Shown one piece after another: positions 1 to 11,858 of a DNA stretch of 64,000 nt; positions within the stretch are counted from its first letter, which is position 1, and the number at the start of each line of letters is the position of its first letter. This DNA comes from Actinomucor elegans (Eukaryota; Mucoromycota; Mucoromycetes; Mucorales; Mucoraceae): the NCBI GenBank assembly GCA_026027325.1, contig JAMSLZ010000006.1, positions 1,860,001 to 1,924,000 of the forward strand. The letters are read 5' to 3'. The translations under genes were made by a program, and so were the position numbers. The notes beneath the pieces are model-generated. The model made no database searches and was not told where the DNA came from. It saw only the letters and a program-made list of their open reading frames with translations.

Positions 1-641
1 TGATGTCCAAGATAGACGTTCCCGCTCAGTTCTATGAGATTGCGCTTGTGCGTCATTTGGAGTTTGTGCTAGATGTAGAAGCAGACTTTAACTTTGATCG
101 AGCCAAAACTGAAGGAGTTGATCTAGAATATTCTTATATCAAAGAGGTGTACAAATACGATCAATATGTACATCGATCTGGTGTTTCTTTTGTACAAATA
201 CGGCCAGAAAAACAAGGGTTTTATTGGGTCAATAATCGTCTTTATACCAATCATACCCCAGCGCTGATTGCTAATCGACGCCAGCCGACATCTGTGCTTT
301 GTCATCCAGATGCGTTACGTACCAAGTTTCAAGAGCATTGCTCTAATGTCAAATGGCTTACAGGGTTCTGGGAAAGGACCAGAGCAAACTTTTTAGAAGG
401 ACTGGATCCCGATAGCTCGGATGCTTGGGTGTTTGAAAACTCTGGGGCTATTGTTGAGGTAGACACAAATGTAACAGAAGATACAAACGAAACAAATGAA
501 AAGGGCCCCAATGGGAATACTTCGATAGATATTCCTCCTAGTAACCATGGTACACAGACAAACGTTACTGTCACTATTTCTGCTGCTTCACCTTCCAAGA
601 ACGATGCTATCTCCATCCATAGTCCTGCATTATCTGACTAA
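1..641 (+). CDS. Unrecognised protein, C-terminal part (5' end probably outside window)
   Basis: An open frame of about 212 codons runs from the window edge to a TAA at 639-641. The first ATG is at position 3, but that start is only where the window begins, so the gene is probably longer upstream or has earlier exons. The first 140 residues look like a folded domain, rich in aromatic and charged residues (for example GFYWVNNRLYTNHTP and WLTGFWERTRANFLEGLD). The last 70 residues are low-complexity Thr/Asn/Ser/Pro and probably disordered. I see no signal peptide or membrane segment. I do not recognise the family and assign no function. The coding call rests on the long frame and protein-like composition. 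Confidence 0.6.
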   Translation, partial: MSKIDVPAQFYEIALVRHLEFVLDVEADFNFDRAKTEGVDLEYSYIKEVYKYDQYVHRSGVSFVQIRPEKQGFYWVNNRLYTNHTPALIANRRQPTSVLCHPDALRTKFQEHCSNVKWLTGFWERTRANFLEGLDPDSSDAWVFENSGAIVEVDTNVTEDTNETNEKGPNGNTSIDIPPSNHGTQTNVTVTISAASPSKNDAISIHSPALSD

Positions 642-3112
642 AAACTAAAAGTAAATCCGTAAATTATTGCTACACACAATTTCGGTGTATCACTCTTCTC
701 TTATATAATCTATATACTACCCATTACCATCTGAGTTCAATTACACAAACTTAGGTTCACAGACACTTGTGGTATAAAACCATCCACGCTTTATGGTGTT
801 GCATAAAAAACGTGTGAGCATTTTGTGATCTGTTTTATTTGAAAACACAAAAATGACCCAATTTGATGAAGGTATAGAATAATTTAGATTAAAAGAGAGA
901 TGGTGCCACAATTGGTGCTTTTGAACAAGCATGGATACCATACGATATTTTTACTATCCAGCAGAATTCTTTGTTCGTTGCCAACTAGAGCGCTAGTTAC
1001 TTTTTGAGATAATGCATCATGGCTGAAAGATCATACGCATCTCTATGTCGTAGCACTTTCTATTTTCTGATTGCATGCAATGACAGTTAGAATATAGACC
1101 ATGATTTGGCAAGGTTTCGGACACAAAGGATGCAAGGATACCGTTTAATTAACTTTGAGAACCAAATACTATGCTGATGAAAAAAAAAAGTTTAATTAAA
1201 AAACAAAAACTGCTAGGAAATTTCGATCTATCACTAAACATAATATAATGGTTGATTGACTAACGAGATTCAACTTGCAAATTGCGAATCTCTATCTAGT
1301 TCAAGATACTTTAATTATTCCCCAGCCAACCATATACACAACCTTTGTCTTTAGGCCAAACATACTTTTATGATTATGCATTAATATGGAGCAGATGTTT
1401 AGAATTCACAAACTAAGAGCCGTTTCATTCGATATTTTTAGAGAAAATAATAGATACCAATGCGCTTCCTGAGATAAAATATCAAGTTTCCCGATTGTAT
1501 ATTCATATAGAGCTTAATGAATATCCTATACACGGGGATTGAAATAAATACTCCCCCCCCCGTTTCCACATCTTCAGCATTAAACCAAGATAATATCATT
1601 ATTTCTCAGGTACAATACCTCTAACGCTGGGCTGTATTTAATGCATTACTTTGCATCTATATGCATCAACAAAAGTAGCTGCAAAGTGCTTATATATGCT
1701 AGTCATCGGAGAGTGTAAAGTTGATCCTGTTACTGCATCACCAGGTTGCTTTTTAGATCACTAACACACAGACATAGTTCGTTTATTTTCGTGCAACATA
1801 TGGACCCACACTTGGTCTGTCTGATGCATTAATTTTTTTATAGTTGTATATCGGCATGGAGACGACGCTAGTGGTTAATATAAACTGGTAATCGGTAAAT
1901 AAAAATGTCGATCCCGTTACTACACTTACCTAAACACTTATAAGGTCTTTAAGTAAATTGAAATAAACCATTCTTTCTTGAGTGCAATATAGAGACTATG
2001 ACTCTTGTTCCTATGGACCCCGTTGTCATACCTGTGTGTGTGAATATGGGCAAGTGCTAGAGCTTAATGTATACACAGATACGCGGGGAATGAAATACAT
2101 CTCCCTTTATTGCACTATCTTGTAGTCACTCTGAATCACCAACAAACCAAACCATGTTCGAGAAAAATGTGCAACGCAAGATTTTTTTTTTTACACCAAA
2201 TTATCTTGTACAACTGGGCGTCAAAGTAGAAAGACCATATAGGTTCATGTTGATTTTGCCCTTTGGATTTGCGTATCGATTTTTTTTCTTAGTCTAAAAT
2301 ATATAGGCTAGCGGAGTTACCATACCAAAAAAAAAAATCGATTCAATGTGCGAACTTAAATAAACATATATTGAATGAAGAGAGACTGAAGTAAGTTTGT
2401 TGCTCGCTGCAATTATCATCCTATTCTTTACAAGCCATTGATGAAACCAAGATAAGCCCAAAAATGTCTTGATAAAGTATAGGATAAAAGCGGACGCTTT
2501 ATAATCAACTATCTGCCCTGAATAATAACATGTTGAAAAAGATACATTATCGATTGGCGGAGATGAAAACCGGACATTGAAACGAAGATCACCACTAGCC
2601 CCACCATAAAAGTGCACACCTGTGGTTCATTCAACCAATGAAGATATCCATGAATTTCGGGTAAACGACGAAAAAAAAAAACAAGCTCTTTCAGCGGACC
2701 AATTCGTGTCATAACATGTCAAGATAGAGCATGTGTTCTAAACTGATGAAAGATGAAGCGTTTTAGTGCCACTCATAGCACCGTATCACTTTCAATATTG
2801 TAGAATATACGTTTCACAAAGGCATATGAGTATTTGTTAATTTTTTTTTTATTATTATATATATATGATTGGTTTGTTTGAGTTGGGTGTTGAAGGATAA
2901 AAAAAAAAAAAAAAAAGAGTCTATAAAAAGTGAAAAATGCGAGTGGGATAAGTTATAAAGAAAAAAAAGAAGAGAAGAGTGTAACTTAATAACATTGAAA
3001 AAAGGACGAACAAAGTGATGCAAATATTAGTTGGAAAGAAGTATAAATAAGTAGTAGTAGTGGTGGTAAATGGAGTTATGTTCAAATTGTATGTAATTTT
3101 TTTTGTCGTTGT
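642..3112. other. Intergenic, AT-rich, no gene seen
   Basis: There is no convincing gene in these 2.5 kb. The reading frames present are short, lack conserved motifs and consist of AT-rich translation. The stretch holds several poly-A/T runs, the longest near 2900-2916. Parts of 1380-1830 and 1840-2200 resemble each other weakly, with shared phrases around AGAGCTTAATG, GGGGA-TGAAAT and GTGCAAC, as if from an old duplication. Confidence 0.6.
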
Positions 3113-4252
3113 TTACATGTTTGTCATTGTATACATGTTTTCCAAGGCTTGCTTTTGAAGGACACCTTCTTGAAACCTAATTAAACATTAATAAAAATGT
3201 TTCTATTTATACAAAGTGGATGGCTACTTACTTGCGAAGTTGCTCATTCTCGTGGACAAGTCTTTCCAATTCAGACAAGATAGACATTTGAGTGTCTTTC
3301 AAGTGTTGGATATGTTGGACAGCTATTACATACAGTGTAAGTTAGTGGATGGGATGATGAATATACTGTACTACTTACTGCGATGCAACAAGGCTACCTT
3401 GCTCATCTTTTTGTTCAAGCACGCAGGCAGCTCATTTCTCAGTTCTTCAAAGCCATCTTTGATTTGAGCTCTTCTTTTTTGCTCGGACTGGATATGAATC
3501 TGTCTACGAAGCTCAGTAGATGACAAGTTGCTACTGGAAGTTGATTAGTATATTAATGTTTGAATGTCTTTCTCAATCACTTACGTATTGTTTTCTTCAT
3601 CATTTTCAGACTCTTCAACATTATTATTGTTGTTGTTATTATCTTGTTGCTGACGTGCAGGCTGTTGTTGAAAGTTGGACTTGCCATCAACCACCATACT
3701 ATCTTTATCCAAGTATCTTCTTTGCTTCTTGCGATTAGGTCCACCGCCTGTGGATTGCTCGTAAGACTCTTTAGAGTATTGCAAGAATTCCGGATAAAAG
3801 GACTCGGGCAAGGAAGAGGCCTTTGCAAAAGCTTCGTTGAGGAATTCTACAGAAGAAGAAGACATGGTCGAGGTAGTTGTGGTGGATGATGAAGAAGCCA
3901 CCAACATAGGCGGATCTTGAATCATGATAGATGATGGTGAACAAGTACTGATTTTATTGGGTTGAGTTGGAGGAGGAGAAGTAGACATGAAAGTTGAATC
4001 AGGACTATTCTGTTGGATAAATTGAGATTGTTGCTGTTGATATTGATTATCGTAATAGTATGAAGCAGAAGGGGACGTTTGTGAAGTTGCCATTTGAGAC
4101 ATGTAGAATGGAGAGCCTGTTGACTTGTTAGATGACACATTTTCAATCATTTTAATGATGTGTTTACCTGGATAGACTTGATCAAGTTCTAGTTTACCAG
4201 AAGAAGGATAAGTAAGATACTCAGAAGAAGAAGAACAGCGTTGTTGGCTCAT
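3113..4252 (-). CDS. Basic helix-loop-helix leucine-zipper transcription factor
   Basis: Four exons (4252-3585, 3533-3379, 3322-3232, 3176-3113) join in frame through GTAAGT donors and AG acceptors to give 325 aa. Residues 1-220 are a low-complexity region rich in Ser, Gln and Asn. A short basic motif (NRKKQRR) lies near residue 173. The bHLH domain begins near residue 227. Its basic part contains HIQSEQKRRAQIKDGFEEL and its second helix contains KVALLHRTVQHIQHL. It is followed by heptad-like leucines (LSELERLVHENEQLRK) that look like a zipper. The H...EQKRR...K spacing is that of E-box binding factors in the Mlx/Mondo and Myc-like groups. It should therefore bind DNA as a dimer in the nucleus. 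Its targets cannot be read from the sequence. The start is the only in-frame ATG before the domain, and no other gene is close. Confidence 0.86.
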
Positions 4253-6034
4253 GTTTAAGACGTTACTATGAAGGGAGTGTATTATTATAAAGGAAGGAAA
4301 GGAGATGTATAAAAGGAGTGTATACTATAGAAGCATTCAAAGAAGAAGAAGAAAAAAAAAGAAAAGAAATAAAAACTAAAGAACACATTTACAAAAGCAC
4401 TCGTATTATATATACACGAAGAAAAAGATCATGCTTTTTTTAATCCTATTACTGAGACTCAATCCTAATATAATGTTGGTACAGCACTCTTTTTTCTCAT
4501 ATGTGTGTTCGATATTACTGTCTGACAAGGTGTTACCAATATATATATATATATAATCTCTATTCCCTCTCTTCAAATCCTGTCTGGATTATAAATGATC
4601 AATAATCCTATTATGAGTCTATCTATGCACTGAATGAGCCCATATCTATCAGTGATTGTGATGATCCCTTACTGTTGAAACAACAAAGTTCTCTTTTTCG
4701 GAGATAATCCCTCTCTTGTTTAAAGAAAAAAAAGGGGAAAACTATAGGGGTAAGACCGACAAGTACACGTCCTGGATAACATGTCTACGCGCCTCCTACA
4801 AAAAAATATATATATTGATCGGACTCGACAAAGTCAAATTAATGACATGCATTTGGCTGTTTGAATCTCAACATATCAACTGGTTTTCATTGGTTTAGCA
4901 GGGCTACAAGAAAACCAGAGAATAGTATAAACGATCCTAATTTGAGTATAGTACCAGTGTATTAAGCTAAAAAAGATGCATATATTTATATATATTCTAA
5001 TGTCATTGTCTTTAGCTCTTATCGTTCAACTAGAGATGACTCCAACCTATATATAGTGATTGCACTCTTTTCAAATGAGTGTTTCAGGCGGCCAGTGAAC
5101 TCGCTGTTTGTTTGTTTGGGTCAATGCCCCTTTTCCCTTGGTCTGAGCGCGACCTGTTCAAGCCTTGGGCAACAGCTATACTAACCATTCACATTTATGC
5201 AAATGTATAAACAATTGCAATAAAAAAGAGGCCCTGAAGCGAAAAGTAAACATTGCTATCTGACATCCAGAAAAAAAACGTTATCCTAATAAAGATTTGG
5301 AAATAGTATTCAAACAATGACAAGCAAACCCTCTATAGAGTACCAATAATAAGCTAGTATCAATATGCTACGTTACTCTCATACTGCTAAAAGTTTAACA
5401 CCTATTACTGAATGATAGAGCAAGGATTACATACTTTTAAAGTTACTTTGATTGGTTGTCAGTAAACAATGACATCTAGATAACTTTGGTTTATTATGCA
5501 ACTAATCTAATAGGTGCATGGGCGATATGGACAATAACTTCATATATAAATAAGCTTTTTTTTTTGGGGAATGACACTACTTACTAGTTACTTGCGTGTA
5601 CGGAAAAGTACATTTTAACTAATTACAAAAGGAAACTAAAGATTAATGTCCTTGAGATACTATTGGTTGTAGTTTGACATCAAAAGGTCCTCGTTCCTTA
5701 TAGCTGCATTTGGTCACTACTTCTTAAATTAAATGAGGTTACTCTACGCGCCATAGAACTTATTATCCATATTGACATTCTTATCTTGTATCTTTCCAAC
5801 AGATCAAAGCGCGCGAATAAACATCTGAAGCCAAAGCAGGTTTTTTTATTTTTTAATATGATTAGTTGGACATCACCAGATATTAAATTGACATAAAGGG
5901 GAGTTTTAACAAGAGGATCTCTCAGGCACGAGGCACATGTTTCATTTAGTAAACTACCAACGAATACAGGTTTTATTATAAACTTTTTTTCGATCGTATT
6001 ACTTGTGTATTTATAAACTTGTTTATTTAAAGAT
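4253..6034. other. Intergenic, promoter side of the bHLH gene, otherwise empty
   Basis: The region upstream of the bHLH start (4253-4420) is purine-rich on the plus strand, with GAAGAA and poly-A runs, a common fungal promoter texture. The rest is AT-rich with TATATATA tracts near 4540-4555 and 4805-4815. I find no coding signal or RNA gene. A slightly GC-richer patch at 5085-5180 has no recognisable identity. Confidence 0.55.
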
Positions 6035-7571
6035 TCATTTCGACTCTTCAACCTCAGTAATGAAAGCATCATCATCATCAATAGTAGTGGCAGTAGTAGT
6101 AGAAGGTGTATCAGTGGGTGGAGGACGAGCAACCTTTTTGTTATTAATTGTATTATAGATAGCCAAAGCCTATAAAAAAAAACCACGTCAGCACGTATCA
6201 TCATACCACAAATCCCTTCCTTTTTACCTGTGTCACCATGGAGGCTGCGTCGTTTGTAGAAGCAGGTACAATCATTGTAGTTCCTTCCTTGGCCATTTTA
6301 CCGAACGCCTCAACGTACTTTTCAGCTACAGTCATGGAAACTGCATCATTGCCATGGTTGTGAGCAATGGCACGAGCAACACGCTCAATACCTTCAGCAG
6401 AAGCCTTGGCTCGCAAAAGAATAGCTTCTGCCTCACCAGCTGCCATATTAATTCTCTCTGCCTTTTCGGCTTCGGATGCTAAAATAGTAGATTGCTTTCG
6501 ACCTTCAGCTACGTTAATGGCTGCTTGTCGGGCACCTTCAGATTCTAGAATCTGGGCTCTTTTCGTTCTTTCTGCAGAAACCTGTTGGTGCATGGATTCA
6601 ACAACCTTGGAAGGAGGATGAATATCACCTAATGAAAGCATTTAGTACTACATCATCTAGTAGATCCTTTTTTTTAAGGAAAAAAAAACTCACGGATCTC
6701 ATAACGCAAACAACGGATACCCCAATCCTCAGCAGCAGAATTGATGGCATCGACAATATTTGAATTCAAGTGAGCACGCTCTGCTAAAGTTCTATCCAAT
6801 GTCATCTGGCCAATTTCGGCACGCATGGTAGTTTGAGCAAGTTGTGTAATAGCAAACTCTGCATCTTCAACACCATAAGAAGCCTATAATAAAAATATGT
6901 GTATCAATAGAACGAATGGAAATGGATATAGTTATGTGTACCTTGAAAGGATCAACACATCGAAAATACAAAACACCATCCAATTCAAGCGTAACGTTAT
7001 CTAATAACAAGTTGGAACACAATCTGCTTATCAATCAACTCAATAATTTACCTTGCGTAATAGCGCTCTGACTAGGAACTTCAATAGCAGTTTCTTTCAA
7101 ACTCTTGACATACTTGATACGATCAATGAAAGGAATCAAGATATTTAAACCGGGTTCCAGCATTCTATCAAACTTTCCCATACGTTCAACTATCCATGCT
7201 TCTTGTTGAGGAACAAATTTGATAATCTAATGGAGATTTAGTTTCAATGTCGAGTTCTAGGCCCCTCTACTCCTTTAAACGTACTGTATTTCTAGGTAAC
7301 GATTGACGTTCACTGCCCGAGCCCCAAGAGGTATTGGAGCCAACTGGGGCACCACCATAATTGTTTTCGTATTCATTATTGTATCCATAACCACCATAGA
7401 ATGCAACTCTTCTATAAATGAAGGGCGTAGTCTATAAAAAAAAAGACACGTCAGTCTTTTCTTTTTTTCTGTTTGCAATGCTTGTGTGTATACTTTAATA
7501 GCTTGGACATTGGCATTACCAAGGATTCGGTTGGTGCAAGTCAAGCCGCGTGATCTCAAAAGGTTGTTCAT
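6035..7571 (-). CDS. STOML2: Stomatin-like protein 2, mitochondrial SPFH/band-7 family
   Basis: Seven exons (7571-7494, 7431-7285, 7226-7052, 7000-6942, 6883-6694, 6628-6228, 6169-6035) join in frame to give 394 aa. The N-terminus has Arg and no acidic residues in the first 26 aa (MNNLLRSRGLTCTNRILGNA), as expected of a mitochondrial presequence. It is followed by a Gly/Tyr/Asn-rich linker. The SPFH domain starts near residue 76 (IIKFVPQQEAWIVERMGKF) and includes LEPGLNILIPFIDRIKYV and DNVTLELDGVLYFR. A long Ala/Glu/Arg-rich helix follows, with SAERTKRAQILESEGARQAA and ASEAEKAERINMAAGEAEAI, the hallmark of the stomatin/prohibitin group. Known family members form ring-like scaffolds in the inner mitochondrial membrane that bind prohibitins and cardiolipin. 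The acidic C-terminal tail (DDDDAFITEVEESK) is variable. Homology is firm; the role is inferred from the family. Confidence 0.93.
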
Positions 7572-8660
7572 TATTGTCTAGTTTATGCAAATAGTAGGAA
7601 ACACGTAAACAAATTTAGACACCTCATCTTTAGACCCTTCATCCTGGGGGGGAGGTTTTTTCGGAAGTCTAATTATGGTGGCTCTGTAGGGTGTTAGAGG
7701 TAATTGATTGGATAGCGATGATTCAATGAATGAAATCGAGTTAAATTTTAAGATCATTAAATTCAAATCCCAAATTCTTTAAGGCGGTTTTCTTTTAATA
7801 GAAGACTTGTAATATATACAACACGTTTTAACAAAACATGTGTAGATTTTAATGGGAAATTCAATGGTACAAAAATAAAAGTAACTTTTTTATTTAAAAA
7901 ATGAAGCTATTTTAAGTTACAAGAAATTCTTGGATATTTGATTTTGTCCTGGTAGTTTGATTTTTTTTATATCAACAATCACAAATAACCTTTACCAATA
8001 TACTTTTAGTTATTTACAACGGTTTTGTATCAAAAACTATGTCTTGAAGCTAAACTTGTCCTAGATTAAATTTTTCAAAAATTGGAGCGAGGGAGCTAAT
8101 ACATGAAAAACAGAAATTTTAGTTTTATAGTCCTTCCTGATTGGTTTTCAATTATTAAGTATACTATCTGGCCAATTTTTATTGGTGAGCTGTGGTTGAA
8201 CAATTGAATGTCAATTTTCTGGATTTATACAAACGAGTTTAAAGAAAATGTTACATTGCATGAAGCGATGCAAAGAAAGTTTGACATATCAATCAATAGA
8301 TTGAGTTGTTGTAAAATAAAATCAGTTTTTTTTTTTGAATACTTTAAAGACGCAACCCTATCTGGTTTATTTTATATATTACAGAAATTATGAAAAAAAA
8401 AGTATATTGGTGTACTCTGATGCATATATTACTTTCTTTAAAAAAATATGCCTCAAAAATATTATAAGAATAGTCCCAAAAAAAATAAGATATTTGGGCC
8501 TGTTTTAACAAATCAATTTTGAAGGTTTACATATTCAAAATGAATTATTGCATCAACTAAAGTCATTACTTAACAGATATACAGTGTATATTACACATTA
8601 AGATCTGACATTCAATTATATACATTATTTTATACAAACTAGATTTCATGATTTGTAAAT

Positions 8661-8726
8661 CTCAATATTATCGATTTTATGTCGCATATAATTACCAAAC
8701 GCTCATAAAATGCAGTTGAATCTACC
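8661..8726 (+). repeat. Dispersed repeat, diverged copy
   Basis: This copy matches the family core weakly: ATGTCGCATATAATTA is followed by CGCTCATAAAATG and GAATCTACC, in the same order and spacing as the better copies at 50,895 and 56,282. Confidence 0.4.
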
Positions 8727-9020
8727 AGAAACATTGTTTAAGCGTATTATAATTAGTATAAGGTGATCATTAATAGTTAATTGGTAAAATTCAAGACTCA
8801 AGCATTATATGCAGTTAAGATCTTAGCTCAAGCAATTTGGTATACAATAACAATAAAGTATTTAAGATGTCTCAGGTTGTGCAATATTTAGATCTTTGTT
8901 TTTGTTTTTGTTTTTGCTCAAAAAACAACCCACAGATTCAATGTGATTGAATTGTGAATAGTAGTCTCCCTTTTTTTAGTAGAATCCAACTTGCATTCAG
9001 TATCATTCTTACGATTAATT

Positions 9021-9094
9021 AAATCGCCCGAAAGATCTCGGTTTAATATGGCATCAAAGTAGCACTTTTATGCTCAGAATGAGTTGATGTACCC
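9021..9094 (+). repeat. Dispersed repeat copy
   Basis: This is a good copy, with GATCTCGGTTTAATATGGCAT followed by TTATGCTCAGAATGAG. It also shares the leading GATTAATTAAATCGCCCGA block, which has a counterpart in the copy at 56,282. Confidence 0.6.
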
Positions 9095-9702
9095 ATTGAA
9101 ACTTTTAAAAGTGCGTTTAGATAACGGAGCTTTGCTTCGTTTTGATTACAGAGGGAGCTGGTAATTGTTCAGCGCCTTCACTCCCTCTCCCCCCTCGGAA
9201 CTTCTATAATCAATTGAGTGTTCAAATAAACTACGCTTGTCATGTATAAAATCTTCGCTATGTCTTGTATGTATTCAAACTATTTACCAATATTATTAAA
9301 CTAAACAGCGCTTAAACAAGAGTCAACAGTAGGAAACATATAATCCTTAGAGTATTTAAGATTATCGTTTACCCATTAATGGTCAGTACAAGTTCAATTT
9401 TTAGTAGATTCGTTTAACTATAACATTCATTGGATGACCTTGACTTATTTACTAGTAAGAAAGCATTACAGACTTTGTAATATGCAATTATGCTAAATGT
9501 CATCTCAAGCAGATCAAGAATTATCTCCGATCTAAATGCCTTATTTGGAGACGTTAAGACTGATGGATAATCTAATCTTTTTTTTTTTTTTTCGAGTTCT
9601 TTTTTAAAGCGTGTCTTTAATTTTTCTATCTCTTCTTTATTTTACTTATAATACCCAAACTCCCTACTCTCTTTTTTTTTCGAAAAAAAACAAGAACCAA
9701 AC

Positions 9703-11858
9703 ATGCTCTTATCATTATCTCGAGCTAATTTGCGTAGAACCACTACCAAATTAATGCCTTCTATGCTTTATCGTCGGACTTTTGCCACTGACTCAACGGA
9801 TACTCAAAACTTGATTGAAAAGATTGTACAGAAATATGCATTGGATCTACCTGAAGGATATAAAGTCAAGAGTGGTGATTATGTAACAATTCGACCTCAC
9901 CATGTCCTTACACATGATAATACAGGTGCTGTTATTCCCAAGTAAGTTTTTATTGTGTATTTAATGTGAAAAGAGGATCTTAACTCGTATGTGATAGGTT
10001 CAAGTCAATTGGAGCCACTAAAATTCATGATCCCAAGCAACCCGTTTACGCGTTAGATCATGATGTGCAAAACAAGTCGGATAAAAACTTGATAAAGTAT
10101 GCTAATATTGAAGCATGGGGCAAAGAACAAGGCGTGGACTTTTATCCTGCTGGTCGTGGTATTGGTCACCAAGTCATGATTGAAGAAGGTTATGCTTTCC
10201 CCAACACATTAACTGTCGCTTCTGATTCACATTCCAACATGTATGGTGGTATTGGCGCGCTGGGAACCCCCATTGTTCGTACTGATGCAGCTGCTATCTG
10301 GGCTACGGGACGGACTTGGTGGCAAATTCCCCCTGTAGTCAAGGTGGAGCTTCAAGGCAAACTTCCTGCAGGTGTTACAGGTAAAGATGTGATCATCACA
10401 TTGTGTGGTCTGTTCAACAAGGATCAAGTATTGAATACAGCAATCGAGTTCCATGGCGAAGAAGCACTCAAGGGTTTGTCTGTGGAGGATCGTTTGGCTA
10501 TTGCCAATATGACTACTGAATGGGGCGCTTTGGCTGGTGTGTTTCCTGTGGATGAAGCTACTATCCAGTTCTTGCGCAAGCGTCAAAGACGTATTGATTT
10601 GACTCATTTCGAAAACAAAAACTTGCCAGTACCCAAGAAAGGCGAAAAGTTTGTTCATCCTCGTATCAATGATGAAACTATTCAATCTTTAATCGAGAAC
10701 CCTGTCAAGCCCTCACCTCATGCCACTTATGCAAAGACTTTGACTTTGGATTTATCCACTTTGTCTCCTCATGTATCTGGTCCCAATTCAGTCAAGGTAG
10801 CAACACCTTTAACTGAGTTGCAGTCCCAACATATCCAAATCAACAAGGCGTACCTTGTCTCTTGTGTCAACTCGCGTGCCAGTGATCTCAAGCAAGCTGC
10901 TGACGTCTTGAAGGGCAAGAAGATCAAGGAAGGCGTTGAGTTTTATGTAGCTGCAGCTAGTTCTGAAGTTCAAAAGGAAGCTGAGGAAGCAGGCGATTGG
11001 CAAACATTAGTTGAAGCAGGTGCCAAGGTATTACCCGCTGGTTGTGGCCCTTGCGTTGGCTTAGGTACAGGTCTTTTAAAGGATGGTGAAATCGGTATCT
11101 CTGCTACCAACCGTAACTTTAAGGGCCGTATGGGCTCTCCAAGTGCCCTTGCTTACTTGGCTTCTCCTGCTGTTGTGGCTGCCTCTGCTCTCTCTGGTTA
11201 TATCTCCGGTCCTGCCACTTCCACAGCCAATACTCATCCTGCATTTAGTATCAAGACAGACGCTCCTAAAGTCACCGAAGAAACAACGGCCAGTGCAGAA
11301 GTGCTTCCCAATTTTCCCTCTGTCATCAAGGGCGAAATCCTGTTCTGTCCTGCTGATAACTTGAATACGGATGGTATTTACCCCGGTAAATACACTTACA
11401 ACGACGATATGACAACTGAAGACATGAAGAAGGTAGTGATGGAAAACTATGATCCCAACTTTGTAAATACCGTGCAAAAGGGTGATGTCCTTGTCGGTGG
11501 CTTCAACTTTGGAACAGGTTCTTCTCGTGAGCAAGCTGCTACGGCTATTAAATCTCGCGATATTCAAATCATGGTGGCTGGTTCTTATTCTGATATCTTT
11601 AAGCGTAACTCTGTTAATAATGCTCTTTTGTTGATCGAGTCGCCTGAACTTGTGAATGATCTCAAGAACGAGGTTGGTTCGGCCGAGCTAACCAAGCGTA
11701 CTGGATGGAATGTAGATATCCATGTGGCTGAAGGAAAGGTGGTAGTTCGTAAGAATAATGGCGAAGAAAAACTGTATAAGGTTGGCGCTCTTGGAAAGAG
11801 TGTCCAAGAGATCTGGCTGGCGAATGGTCTTGAAGGTTGGGTCAAAGAAAGATTGTAA
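9703..11858 (+). CDS. LYS4: Homoaconitase, mitochondrial (lysine biosynthesis)
   Basis: Two exons (9703-9941, 9998-11858) give 699 aa, matching the usual length of about 690-720. The enzyme interconverts homocitrate, homoaconitate and homoisocitrate in the fungal alpha-aminoadipate lysine pathway, in the mitochondrial matrix. The first 28 residues are rich in Arg, Leu and Ser and lack acidic residues, as in a mitochondrial targeting peptide. The aconitase fold is clear: [31 protein letters not shown], then the iron-sulfur ligands in LVSCVNSR and CGPCVGLG. The C-terminal swivel domain has [10 protein letters not shown] and [14 protein letters not shown]. The homoaconitase identity, rather than aconitase, comes from close agreement with the yeast Lys4 pattern, including DHDIQNKS-like, [11 protein letters not shown] and NMTTEWGAL. 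The start is a clean ATG after a poly-T leader. The 56-nt intron is canonical. Confidence 0.96.

Larger units (their letters stand above)
7572..9702. other. Intergenic with two diverged dispersed-repeat copies and the LYS4 promoter
   Basis: No gene is supported. Two diverged copies of the dispersed repeat lie at about 8661-8726 and 9021-9094. The last 150 bases before the LYS4 start (9570-9702) are a T/C-rich tract with runs of 8-14 T, typical of pyrimidine-rich fungal promoters and 5' leaders. Short reading frames elsewhere are AT-driven. Confidence 0.6.

Noticed and set aside
10227..10685. 152-codon antisense frame in LYS4
   Set aside because: It is a shadow of the conserved homoaconitase exon, with no motif of its own.
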